A stretch of 11,923 bases of DNA from Candidatus Hydrogenedentota bacterium (GCA_011046175.1 DSBB01000309.1:1-11923); one strand, 5' to 3'; shown: positions 1 to 6,624, counted from the first letter of the stretch. Notes: generated by a model from the letters alone, not told the origin. Translations and numbers: made by a program.

Positions 1-725
1 GCGGGTCCGGTGTCTTCAGGACGCGACACGAGCAGTTTGGCGTGGCGTCCCTTGATGCTGTCGAGGTTCTCCTCGAACACGCATTTGCCGTGGTGGATCA
101 TGGCGACGATGTCGGCGACGCGCTCCACTTCGTCGAGCAGGTGCGACGAGAAGATGACGGTGCGCCCTTCATCGGCGACGGTGCGCACGATGGCTTCGAG
201 GATGTCGCGTCGCGCCGACGGGTCGAGTCCGGACGACGGCTCGTCGAGCAGCAGCAGCGGCGGGCGGTAGGCGAGCGCCACGAGCAGCCCGCACTTGGCG
301 CGTTCGCCGCGGGACAGGGTCTTGATCTTCGCTTCCGGGTCGAGCATGAACTGTTCGCGCAGCGCCTCGGCGTAGGCTTCGTCCCAGCCGGGATAGAACG
401 CCTGGGTGTAGCGCATGATTTCGCGCACGCGCATCCATCCCGGCATGTCGCGGTCTTCGGACAGATAGCCGATGCCCGCGAGCACGGTTACCGGGTCGGC
501 CACGGGACCGCAGCCGAACACGCGCACGCTGCCCGACTGGGCGCGCAGGCTGCCGAGGATGTGTTTGAGCATTGTTGTCTTGCCCGCGCCGTTTTCGCCG
601 ACCAGCCCGTAGACCACGCCGCGCGGCACGGTCAGGGAGATGTCGTCCAGGGCGAGTTTCCGCTTGAACTTACGCGAGAGGCCGCGTATTTCAACCACCG
701 TGTTGTTCGTTTTCACTTCCGTCAT
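1..725 (-). CDS. ABC transporter ATP-binding protein (C-terminus cut by window edge)
   Basis: Cytoplasmic ATPase subunit of an ABC transporter; it powers a separate membrane permease that is not in this window. The 241 visible residues hold a full nucleotide-binding domain: Walker A GENGAGKT (about 43-50), a Q-loop region reading IGYLSED with no Gln (Glu/Asp-rich as in YtrB-like exporters), the signature LSRGE (about 137-141), Walker B LLLLDEPSSGLD (about 157-168) and the switch His in FSSHLLDEV (about 195). The frame is still open at base 1, so a C-terminal extension is missing. The start at 725 follows GGAG about 8 nt upstream and lies inside the end of the preceding GntR gene, a 35-nt overlap that implies translational coupling. 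The GntR-ABC pairing is the ytr-like arrangement, in which the repressor controls its own exporter. Family is certain; substrate is unknown. Confidence 0.93.
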   Translation of the reverse strand, partial: MTEVKTNNTVVEIRGLSRKFKRKLALDDISLTVPRGVVYGLVGENGAGKTTMLKHILGSLRAQSGSVRVFGCGPVADPVTVLAGIGYLSEDRDMPGWMRVREIMRYTQAFYPGWDEAYAEALREQFMLDPEAKIKTLSRGERAKCGLLVALAYRPPLLLLDEPSSGLDPSARRDILEAIVRTVADEGRTVIFSSHLLDEVERVADIVAMIHHGKCVFEENLDSIKGRHAKLLVSRPEDTGP

Positions 726-1122
726 GTGCCGACTCCTTTTTTTCTTTGAGCAGTTTGTTGTACTCTTCGCGCACCAGCGCGAAGACTTCGTTCAGTTCAA
801 AATCGAGTTGCCGCGCTTCGGCGACGAGCGCCACCACGCGGTCGCCAATCAGGCGTTCGCAGTATTCGCGGGACAGGGGCGTGCCGCGCGTGGAGACAAA
901 GGTTCCCGACCCTTGGCGCGTGGCGAGTACGCCCACCTGCTCCAGTTCGCGGTAGGCGCGCGCCACGGTGTTCGGGTTGATGATGAGTTCCTGGGCGAGT
1001 CCGCGCACGGTGGGCAGTTCCTGTCCGGGCTGGAGGCGTCCGGACGCGATCAGATACTTGATCTGGTCCATGATCTGCCGGTATATGGGCTTGCCGTCTT
1101 TCGGGTTGATGTGCAGGTTCAT
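691..1122 (-). CDS. GntR family transcriptional regulator, YtrA-like
   Basis: Small repressor of 143 aa. An N-terminal winged helix-turn-helix (about 8-77) shows the GntR hallmarks PIYRQIMDQIKYLIASG, LPTVRGLAQEL, NPNTVARAYRELEQVGV and RQGSGTFV. Only about 65 residues follow, too short for a FadR, HutC or MocR effector domain, which fits the YtrA subfamily. This tail is charged and probably helical. The frame could start earlier (1251), but the chosen ATG has AAGGA at a suitable distance and sits just downstream of an excellent promoter; the longer N-terminal extension would begin upstream of that promoter. The gene overlaps the ABC ATPase gene by 35 nt. A 22-bp palindrome covers its own -10 box, so autorepression of the operon is likely, as in known ytr operons. 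The ligand is unknown; a cell-envelope stress signal is possible by analogy only. Confidence 0.93.
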   Translation of the reverse strand: MNLHINPKDGKPIYRQIMDQIKYLIASGRLQPGQELPTVRGLAQELIINPNTVARAYRELEQVGVLATRQGSGTFVSTRGTPLSREYCERLIGDRVVALVAEARQLDFELNEVFALVREEYNKLLKEKKESAHDGSENEQHGG

Positions 1123-1133
1123 AGTGTATCCTT

Positions 1134-1155
1134 GTGTACTAAGAGTATAATACAC
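1134..1155. promoter_or_regulatory. Candidate GntR/YtrA operator (imperfect palindrome)
   Basis: A 22-bp imperfect palindrome, GTGTACTA, 6 nt, TAATACAC. Seven of the eight outer pairs match. It covers the -10 hexamer and the predicted transcription start of the GntR-ABC operon, the position expected for an autorepressor. Dyads with outer GTGTA/TACAC halves are plausible YtrA-type sites. Assignment to this GntR protein is inferred from position. Confidence 0.6.
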
Positions 1156-1172
1156 TTTGACGCGAAAGTCAA
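1144..1172 (-). promoter_or_regulatory. Sigma-70-type promoter of the GntR-ABC operon
   Basis: On the minus strand TTGACT (1172-1167) and TATACT (1149-1144) are separated by exactly 17 nt, close to the housekeeping consensus. Predicted transcription starts near 1137, giving a leader of about 15 nt before the GntR start. The -35 box is also half of an inverted repeat, TTGAC, 6 nt, GTCAA (1157-1172). Confidence 0.75.
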
Positions 1173-1184
1173 GCGTTTTTTGAT

Positions 1185-1238
1185 GGGCGGGGTTGGAGAA
1201 ATGTTTTGGGTTTAGGGTTTCGGGTTTTGGTGGTTGGG
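1185..1238 (+). other. G-rich tract with four GGG runs
   Basis: Intergenic stretch between the oxidoreductase and the GntR promoter. GGG runs lie at 1208-1210, 1215-1217, 1222-1224 and 1236-1238, with loops of 4, 4 and 11 nt, and a further GGGCGGGG lies at 1185-1192. The first three runs form a GGGTTTA-like tandem of 7-nt units. The plus strand could fold into a G-quadruplex. No gene is seen here; function is unknown. Confidence 0.4.
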
Positions 1239-1278
1239 CGTGTTTTTTCAAGCCCGTGTTTGTCCGTGGTGTCCGCGT

Positions 1279-2370
1279 TCAGGACAACAGCACCCGTCGT
1301 CCCGTTTCCGAGGCTTCGTAGGCGGCGAGCACCATTTCCGCGGCGACGCGCCCGTCGTGGCCGTCGGACGGCAGCGGCGTATCGTTGAGCATGGCGTCCA
1401 GCCAGGGGCGCGGCACGGCGCGGATGCGCGCGCCGTGGTCGGGCGGAATGGCGACATCGGCGACGCGCCAGTCTTTCTCGCCGTAGATGAAGTACTTGAT
1501 GGCGGGCGCGTCGGGATGGCGCGGCGCGCCGCAGGACGGGCCGTCGCCGTAATTCTGGATGAGGCAGCCCTTGTCGCCGTAGATTTCGGTGGTGTTCTCA
1601 GCCACCATGACGGTGGAGCTGTTCACGAGAATGCCCATCATGCCGTCCTTGCAGGGACAGTCCCGAACAGAGGGACAGCCCCTGAATCGGTACACCGCCA
1701 CGCCGTTGTCGTCGGGCGCGCAGGTGGTGAGCACGTTGTCCACCTCGGCGATGACGCTGACGGGCTTCCCGAAAATCCAATGAAACCAGTCGGCGGGATG
1801 GGCGGCGTCGTCCATGAACATGCCCATGTTCTTCTCCGCGCTCAAATGCCAGCTGGACGGTCCGTTGATGAAGTCCGGCACAAGGCACACGCCGATACAG
1901 TGGCGGCGGCGCGCCAGCCCGATTTTGCCGAGCACACCGGAGTCCACAATTTGCTTGATGCGCTGGTTCGCGGGGTCGCACCGCATTTGAAACGCCAGCG
2001 CCAGCCGTATTCCCGCCTCCTCGGCGGCGGCGTTGATGCTGTCGCAGGCGTCCAACGTGAGCGCCATCGGTTTCTGCAGCAGGATATGCTTGCCCGCGCG
2101 CGCGGCGGCGACGGCGTGTTCCTCGTGATAACAGGTTTCGCTGCCGATGATGACGGCGTCCACCTCCGGGTCGGCGAGCACTTCGTTCACCGTCGCGCAC
2201 ACGCGCATATTGCACCGTTCGCAAACAGTTCTTGCGCGGTCCGCGTCCGCGTCCCACGCGCAGACCAAACGCGCGTCGTCATACGCGCGCATGACATCCG
2301 CGTACGCCTGAACATGACCGTGCGCGAAACTGATGAATCCGACGCCGAGGGGCGATTTCATGGCGTTCAT
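1279..2370 (-). CDS. Gfo/Idh/MocA family oxidoreductase carrying a palindromic insert
   Basis: NAD(P)-dependent sugar or inositol dehydrogenase-type enzyme, cytoplasmic, 363 aa, a normal family length. The Rossmann part (about 7-125) has the nucleotide-binding strand VGFISFAHGHV; the usual EKP motif reads QKP (99-101). The substrate domain has the catalytic signature DDAAHPADWFHW (187-198) with His191 and Asp194 in the expected places. Residues 229-239 (RGCPSVRDCPC) are an 11-residue cysteine-rich insert between YRF and KDG, encoded by a 33-bp palindrome; homologues would be expected to read straight from YRF into KDG. The start is uncertain: ATG at 2370 sits directly against AAGGAAGGA, while ATG at 2361 (MKSPLGVG) has a better spacing from it. 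A stable hairpin lies just upstream. The divergent neighbour is a UroD-fold gene. Substrate not predictable. Confidence 0.9.
   Translation of the reverse strand: MNAMKSPLGVGFISFAHGHVQAYADVMRAYDDARLVCAWDADADRARTVCERCNMRVCATVNEVLADPEVDAVIIGSETCYHEEHAVAAARAGKHILLQKPMALTLDACDSINAAAEEAGIRLALAFQMRCDPANQRIKQIVDSGVLGKIGLARRRHCIGVCLVPDFINGPSSWHLSAEKNMGMFMDDAAHPADWFHWIFGKPVSVIAEVDNVLTTCAPDDNGVAVYRFRGCPSVRDCPCKDGMMGILVNSSTVMVAENTTEIYGDKGCLIQNYGDGPSCGAPRHPDAPAIKYFIYGEKDWRVADVAIPPDHGARIRAVPRPWLDAMLNDTPLPSDGHDGRVAAEMVLAAYEASETGRRVLLS
1652..1684. repeat. 33-bp palindromic element inserted in frame in the oxidoreductase gene
   Basis: Two 13-nt arms flank a 7-nt loop. Plus-strand arms are CAGGGACAGTCCC and GGGACAGCCCCTG, pairing at 11 of 13 positions; each arm also contains its own near-palindrome of the GGGACAGTCCC type. 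The element is 33 bp, a multiple of three, and has no stop codon in any of the six frames. Removing it restores TTC AAG GAC (Phe-Lys-Asp), the expected continuity of the protein. This resembles REP-like or coding palindromic elements that settle inside genes. No second copy was seen in this window. Confidence 0.7.
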
Positions 2371-2384
2371 TCCTTCCTTATGTT

Positions 2385-2402
2385 CGGGCCGTTTCCGACC
2401 CG
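2385..2402 (-). promoter_or_regulatory. Leader hairpin with GAAA tetraloop before the oxidoreductase
   Basis: In the minus-strand transcript CGGGUCG and CGGCCCG form a 7-bp stem (one G-U pair) closed by a GAAA tetraloop, ending 14 nt before the first possible ATG and directly ahead of the AAGGAAGGA ribosome-binding region. There is no following U-run, so it is not a terminator. It could stabilise the 5' end or limit ribosome access. The rest of the 251-nt divergent region (2371-2621) holds smaller inverted repeats at 2439-2449 (GCCGCAGCGGC) and 2466-2478 (CGGCG-TTA-CGCCG), possible operators; no gene was seen in it. Confidence 0.45.
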
Positions 2403-2575
2403 CTTAAACCAATACATTATTTGCCGCCTATCGTACATGCCGCAGCGGCGCAATGCAAGAATTCCCGGCGTTACGCCGCATATCTCGCCAGATTTCCACC
2501 ATGCGCCCGCATATCAGGACGGCCCGCCACACAGCCGACGGATTGCGGAAACTTCTGTAAATAAAAATTGCATAC

Positions 2576-2584
2576 TGCTACAAT
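2576..2584 (+). promoter_or_regulatory. Extended -10 promoter candidate for the UroD-fold gene
   Basis: TGC followed by TACAAT matches an extended -10 element (TGnTATAAT, one mismatch). The -35 region is weak, but the upstream sequence 2556-2569 is A/T-rich in an otherwise GC-rich region. Predicted start near 2591, leaving a leader of about 30 nt before the ATG at 2622. Confidence 0.5.
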
Positions 2585-2621
2585 ACATTTTTCCCGTGAT
2601 GCGCTGACGAAAGGAGTGCCC

Positions 2622-3596
2622 ATGAACTCAAGAGACCGGGTGATGGCAGTAATCAATCATGAACCTCCGGACCGGATTCCCGTTTACGGCTGGGTGTCGG
2701 CGAACCTGACCGACCCCATCACCAACATGTTCGGCTCCGTGGCCGCTTTTGAAGATGCGTATGAATTTGATTTTGCGCATCTTTTTGGCGGTCCCCCGAC
2801 AATCACGGCGGAGACACTGGAAACGGCCCGCGCCGCCGCCGGCGGTAATGTTGAACCCGCCACCGTCTTGGACATGCCTTTTAGCGACCCGGATGACATG
2901 GGCGCTTATGCCGACCTGCGCGCGCAAATCAAACATCACAAGGACGAACGGGAGCGGTTTGTGTATGCGCAGACGCCGGGAATATTCGAGGCGCTCAACG
3001 GCGTGTTCGGCATCGAAAACCATCTCATGTATCTCATGATATTCCCTGACGAACTCATGGGGGTATATGAAAGACAGGCGCAGTGGAACCGGCGCTTTGC
3101 CATGAACTGCCTCGACCTCGGCGTGGACATGGTACATGTGTCGGACGACTGGGGCGCGCAACACAGTCTCCTGTTCAGCGTGGCGACATGGCGCGAAATG
3201 ATTTACCCAAACCACAAGATCACCGCCGACGCCGTCAAGCGGCGCGGCGCGTTTCTCAGCCTGCACAGCGACGGCAACGTGAACAGCGTGGTGGACGGCA
3301 TCCTTGATCTGGGTTACGACGTGGTGCATCCGTGGCAGGAGTCCGCGGGCATGAGTCTTAACCGGTTCCACGACCAGTATCGCGGACGGTTCACCGTCAT
3401 GGGCGGACTCGACGTGCAGGACACCATCGGCTTCGCCAATTATGACGCCCTCGAACAATCCATCCGCCGTGTGCTCGGCATGTTCAAAGACGGCGGCCTG
3501 CTGTACTGCACCACCCACTTCATACAAGACCACTGCACGATGGATGAGCTGGTGTTTGCCTACGACCTTATTTACGACCTAGTGAGGCGGGGGTGA
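2622..3596 (+). CDS. UroD-fold (uroporphyrinogen decarboxylase domain) protein, methyltransferase-like
   Basis: A 324-aa protein of the uroporphyrinogen decarboxylase superfamily, which includes haem-pathway HemE and the MtaA/CmuA corrinoid methyltransferases. Seen: the N-terminal NSRDRVMAVINHEPPDRIPVYGW typical of the non-HemE members, VHVSDDWGAQHSLLFS (172-186), FLSLHSDGNV (211-220) with His215, then VVHPWQ and TVMGGLDVQ before a C-terminal barrel segment. The HSDG signature and the lack of the HemE substrate-binding pattern argue against haem synthesis; a methyl-transfer or catabolic role is more likely but unproven. The frame is open from 2568, but ATG 2622 has AAGGAG 5 nt upstream and gives the conserved N-terminus. 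It is the only plus-strand gene. Its TGA is immediately followed by the reverse-strand stop codon of the GH2 gene. Many environmental bacteria of the suspected type carry dozens of paralogues near carbohydrate genes. Confidence 0.85.
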   Translation: MNSRDRVMAVINHEPPDRIPVYGWVSANLTDPITNMFGSVAAFEDAYEFDFAHLFGGPPTITAETLETARAAAGGNVEPATVLDMPFSDPDDMGAYADLRAQIKHHKDERERFVYAQTPGIFEALNGVFGIENHLMYLMIFPDELMGVYERQAQWNRRFAMNCLDLGVDMVHVSDDWGAQHSLLFSVATWREMIYPNHKITADAVKRRGAFLSLHSDGNVNSVVDGILDLGYDVVHPWQESAGMSLNRFHDQYRGRFTVMGGLDVQDTIGFANYDALEQSIRRVLGMFKDGGLLYCTTHFIQDHCTMDELVFAYDLIYDLVRRG

Positions 3597-5857
3597 CTAC
3601 GGCATTTTGGCGGTCAACAACGCCATATCAATGAACTGGCCGCCGTGGCTTTGCCATGTGTGGACGGCGATATGGTTTTCCCCTTCCCGTATCGCGGCGC
3701 GCACAGCGTCCGTAACGTCCACCCCTTCGTAGGCGTCGTTCCAGCGTTCGCGGCTGAAAATGGTCTTGCCGTTCAGGTACACCGTGGTGTTGTCATCGTA
3801 ATGAATGACCAGCAACGCCTTGTCAAAAGCCGCGCCGTCATACGAGAAGATGGCGCGCAGCCAGATGTTCTCCGAGCGCCAGGGGGTTTGGATGAAGCGG
3901 TTGAAACCGTCCTTGTTGCCGAAGGCGCCTTTGCCTTCGTTCCATCCGGCGGCGTCAAAGTCGGGTTCCATCCAGTTATGGGCGGGCCTTTCCCGCGTAT
4001 AGCGCCACGCGGCGGCCAAGTCGCCGTCGGGCTGCGCCCCGAGGAGCACCATCCAATTCATTTCCGCGGGCGCCGCTTCGGTGGGCGGATTGCTTTCGTA
4101 GGCGGCGGGCTGTATGTTGCTTGCGCGGATGGGGGCAATATCGAATTTCGGTTCGCGTTGATAGGTGTACACCCCGTTCTGTTCCTGTTCGATGTCTGTC
4201 AGCTGGGTATAACAAAAACCGAACATATACCGGTTGTCGCGCAACACTTTTGTCAGTCCTTCATAGCGGGCATAAAACGCCTCGACGGACTCTGGCGTGT
4301 TGCCATAGCCCCACGCTTTTTCGTCTAGGTTCCAGCCGATGCCGCCGTATTCGCTGATGAAGAACGGCAAATTGCGCGTCTGATTGTCGGCGTAGCGCTG
4401 CGGCAGGGGCGACTCGAAACTTTCCGGGGACCAGCGCCTGCCGAATGATTCCGGGTTCTGGTCGTAATCATGCGCGTCGAGCAGCACGGGACTGGGATAG
4501 CCGTGCGTCCATCCGCTGGTTTCCAGCACGGGGCGTGAAGGGTCAAGGCGTTTGGTCAGATCAACCACCTTTGCCTGCAGAGGCAGCGCAGCAGGCGGCG
4601 TTTCGTTGAAGGGACACCAGCCGATGATAGAAGGATGGTTGTAGTCGCGGTGGACAATCTCCTCCCATTCGGACAGGACGGGTGGGTGCGACGCTTTGTT
4701 GGCGTAGTCAAGCCCCCAGTTTGGGAACTCGCCCCATATCAGATAGCCCAGTTTGTCCGCCCAATAGAGAAAACGCGGCTCGAACACCTTTTGATGCAGA
4801 CGCGCGCCGTTGAATCCGGCAGCCTGCGACAAGAGAATATCACGCTTCAACGCCTCTTCGCTGGGCGCGGTCCATATACCGTCGGAATAAAAGCCCTGGT
4901 CCAACACCAGCCGCTGAAAAACCGGTTCGCCGTTGATGAGAATTGCGCGTCCTTTGATTTCCACGGAACGCATGCCGAAATATCCGGACACTGCGTCCAC
5001 CAGTTTGTCGCCGGACATCAGGTTCAGGGTCAGGTCGTACAGAAACGGGTCGCTGACGCTCCACGGACGCGCGTCGGGGATGGCCAAATCGAAGGCGGCC
5101 TCCGCGCCTGCTGCCATGCCGCGAGCTCGGGCGACGGCGTTGCCATCAACACGGGCCGTCGCAACAATGGAAAGTCCCTCTGATGGCCCATTGACAACCA
5201 CCTGCATCTTTGCCGCGCCCTGTTCCAAATCAGGGGTAACCCTGTACCGTTCAATATAGGTGTTGGGTACGGCCTCCAGCCAAACAGTCTGCCAGAGCCC
5301 GTGGTACGCGTGTAATGACAGCCATGGCTTTCCTCCTGGCTGGATTGCTTTCCCAACGCTTGCAGGCCGCTGCGCGTGTCATCAAAGGCGTGAATGACCA
5401 GCGTGTTGCTTCCGGGTGTAAGCGCGTTCGTAATATCGAAGGCGAACGCTGCGCTGCCGCCCGTGTGCGCGCCGACACTGACATCGTTCACATACGCCGT
5501 AGTGCGCCAGTCACATGCGCCCAGATGCATCCGGATTCTCATACCGGACCACGCTGCGGGCACTTCGACAGCACGCCGGTACCAGACGTTCCGCACAAAT
5601 CCGCGACGCGCCAGTCCGGATAATTCGCTTTCGCGGCAGAAGGGCACGGTGATTATGTCGGGATAGACGGCGGCGCCGAGAAAAGAGGCGGCATCGTCGT
5701 CCGTCTCCAGAAACTCCCACTGCCCGTTCAGGTTCATCCACGCTTCCCGCATCATCTGCGGATTGGGATGTTCCGGTCGTGGGACATCTGCGCCATAGGC
5801 GGTCAGCGCCGCCGTTGCCATCATCGCCACACACCAACGGAACGTCAGGGAACGCAT
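3597..5857 (-). pseudogene. Secreted glycoside hydrolase family 2 beta-glycosidase, single-base frameshift
   Basis: Beta-galactosidase/glucuronidase-like enzyme split over two frames. The N-terminal frame runs 5857-5030 and the C-terminal frame is open from about 5300 to 3597. A one-base loss in the GGG run at 5298-5300 explains it: the protein then reads TRTTG-LWQTVWLE, the usual GH2 wording, giving about 753 aa. Domains after repair: Sec signal peptide (1 to about 23, ending TAYGA), sugar-binding jelly roll (to about 195), Ig-like domain (to about 295), TIM barrel with acid/base Glu in GWCPFNE (about 419) and nucleophile Glu in FFISEYGG (about 503), and an extra beta-rich C-terminal domain (about 600-753). 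The start at 5857 follows AGGAGG by 8 nt; an in-frame ATG at 5887 lacks this. Both catalytic residues survive, so a sequencing error or a recent mutation is equally possible. Predicted to act outside the cytoplasm on plant or algal glycans; exact substrate unknown. Confidence 0.85.
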
Positions 5858-5885
5858 CTTATGCTCCTCCTGTGTTTGCGTTGCC

Positions 5886-5905
5886 ATCCGACAGTCCAGT
5901 CGGAT
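5886..5905. promoter_or_regulatory. Perfect 7-bp inverted repeat upstream of GH2
   Basis: ATCCGAC and GTCGGAT are perfect inverted copies separated by 6 nt, 28 nt upstream of the GH2 start and 23 nt past the DUF5615 stop. No U-run follows on the minus strand, so an intrinsic terminator is unlikely. It could be an operator or an mRNA hairpin separating the two units. The remaining gap of about 70 nt shows no convincing promoter. Confidence 0.4.
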
Positions 5906-5928
5906 TAGACGGATCGCACTCCTAAACC

Positions 5929-6294
5929 CTACGAACGATTAAGCGGGATCATGCGCACGTGATTCTTCTTAATCACCGTAAAATGTCCGGCCCAATCGCT
6001 ACGACTTTCGATTATCTGCAAAATGTTTTTTGTAAGTTCAACGGAGGAAGGCGCCTCAATACGCAATAAAATGACGCCGCAACTTGCCGGCACCCCCTGG
6101 CGCATCGCCAGATGACCAAAGTCCTTGTCGAAAGTCAGGACACTCCTCTGTTCCTGTTGGGCCCGTTCAAGAACCACGGTATCAGGAACTCCGGGCATGT
6201 CTTCATGTATCCACGTAACATCATACCCGTGAAGTCGCAATGCGTCCACAGTTTGGCGTGGAATGTTCTGATCCGCCAAGATGCGCATCTTCAT
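5929..6294 (-). CDS. DUF5615 PIN-like protein, putative toxin/nuclease
   Basis: A 121-aa protein of the DUF5615 (Mut7-C/PIN-like) family. Seen: MKMRILADQNIPRQTVDALRLHGYDVTW at the N-terminus with Asp8, then Asp38 in GVPDTVVLERA, and Asp56/Asp58 in VLTFDKDFGHLA, followed by GVILLRIE. These acidic residues lie where PIN-fold RNases bind metal, so a nuclease function is plausible but not demonstrated for this family as a whole. The start overlaps the end of the DUF433 gene by 4 nt (ATGA); an alternative ATG lies two codons on. The pair reads as one operon in the order antitoxin then toxin. Local GC is about 50 percent, clearly below its neighbours, which suggests horizontal gain, common for such modules. 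Family confidence is high; the toxin role is inferred from the partner. Confidence 0.88.
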   Translation of the reverse strand: MKMRILADQNIPRQTVDALRLHGYDVTWIHEDMPGVPDTVVLERAQQEQRSVLTFDKDFGHLAMRQGVPASCGVILLRIEAPSSVELTKNILQIIESRSDWAGHFTVIKKNHVRMIPLNRS

Positions 6295-6521
6295 GCGTCC
6301 ACAAGATAGACGCGCTCTTCCTGCAACAGTTCATGGGCGTACGACAGGCAGGCTTGGACATCTTCACGCGCCAGTCCGGGATAATTGCGCAACACTTCTT
6401 CTTCAGACCAGCCCTGCGCCAGAAGTCCCACAATAAACTCGACGGACAATCGTGTTCCTCTTATTACGGGCTTGCCCGACAGAATCGCCGGATCAACAAT
6501 TATGCGGCCTTCCCATGTCAT
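6291..6521 (-). CDS. DUF433 protein, putative antitoxin (VapB45-like)
   Basis: A 76-aa protein with the complete DUF433 pattern: RIIVDPAILSGKPVIRGTRLSVEFIVGLLAQGWSEEEVLRNYP, then LAREDVQACLSYAHELL. The domain is a short helical DNA-binding type fold, and DUF433 proteins commonly precede DUF5615 or PIN-like proteins in candidate toxin-antitoxin pairs, as seen here with a 4-nt overlap. The start has AAAGGA 6 nt upstream and MTWEGRIIVDP is a typical beginning. Antitoxins of this kind usually bind their own promoter; the 103-nt upstream gap contains three ACGAT direct repeats that could serve as such sites. Role inferred from family and context. Confidence 0.88.
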   Translation of the reverse strand: MTWEGRIIVDPAILSGKPVIRGTRLSVEFIVGLLAQGWSEEEVLRNYPGLAREDVQACLSYAHELLQEERVYLVDA

Positions 6522-6540
6522 GGTGTTTCCTTTCGTAAAG

Positions 6541-6590
6541 TAACGATTAGCCGTGTCTTTGACGATATACAGTCTATCACATTACGATTG
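6541..6590. promoter_or_regulatory. ACGAT direct repeats upstream of the DUF433/DUF5615 pair
   Basis: ACGAT occurs at 6543-6547, 6562-6566 and 6584-6588. The outer two sit in near-identical 9-mers, TAACGATTA and TTACGATTG, 41 bp apart, about four helical turns. They lie in the only gap where the promoter of the pair could be, so antitoxin binding is a reasonable guess. A clear -10/-35 pair was not found. Confidence 0.3.
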
Positions 6591-6624
6591 GCCGCATCAG
6601 ATTGGAACACACTCCACCGACAAA

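Noticed and set aside
42..749. 235-codon plus-strand frame opposite the ABC ATPase
   Set aside because: Shadow of the minus-strand ATPase, which has all ABC motifs.
1123..1251. Longer GntR start at 1251
   Set aside because: The extension would begin upstream of the strong promoter and lacks a Shine-Dalgarno match; GntR homology begins at the 1122 start.
1201..1278. Terminator for the oxidoreductase
   Set aside because: Only short stems (GGGC with GCCC over a 12-nt A-rich loop; TGTCC with GGACA) without a proper T-run.
1234..2607. 457-codon open frame on the plus strand opposite the oxidoreductase
   Set aside because: Antisense shadow of a GC-rich gene; its composition is dominated by His/Arg/Val/Ala with no recognisable motif, and the minus frame has clear family motifs.
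2628..3533. 301-codon minus-strand frame opposite the UroD-fold gene
   Set aside because: Antisense shadow; it lacks motifs and a plausible ribosome-binding site.
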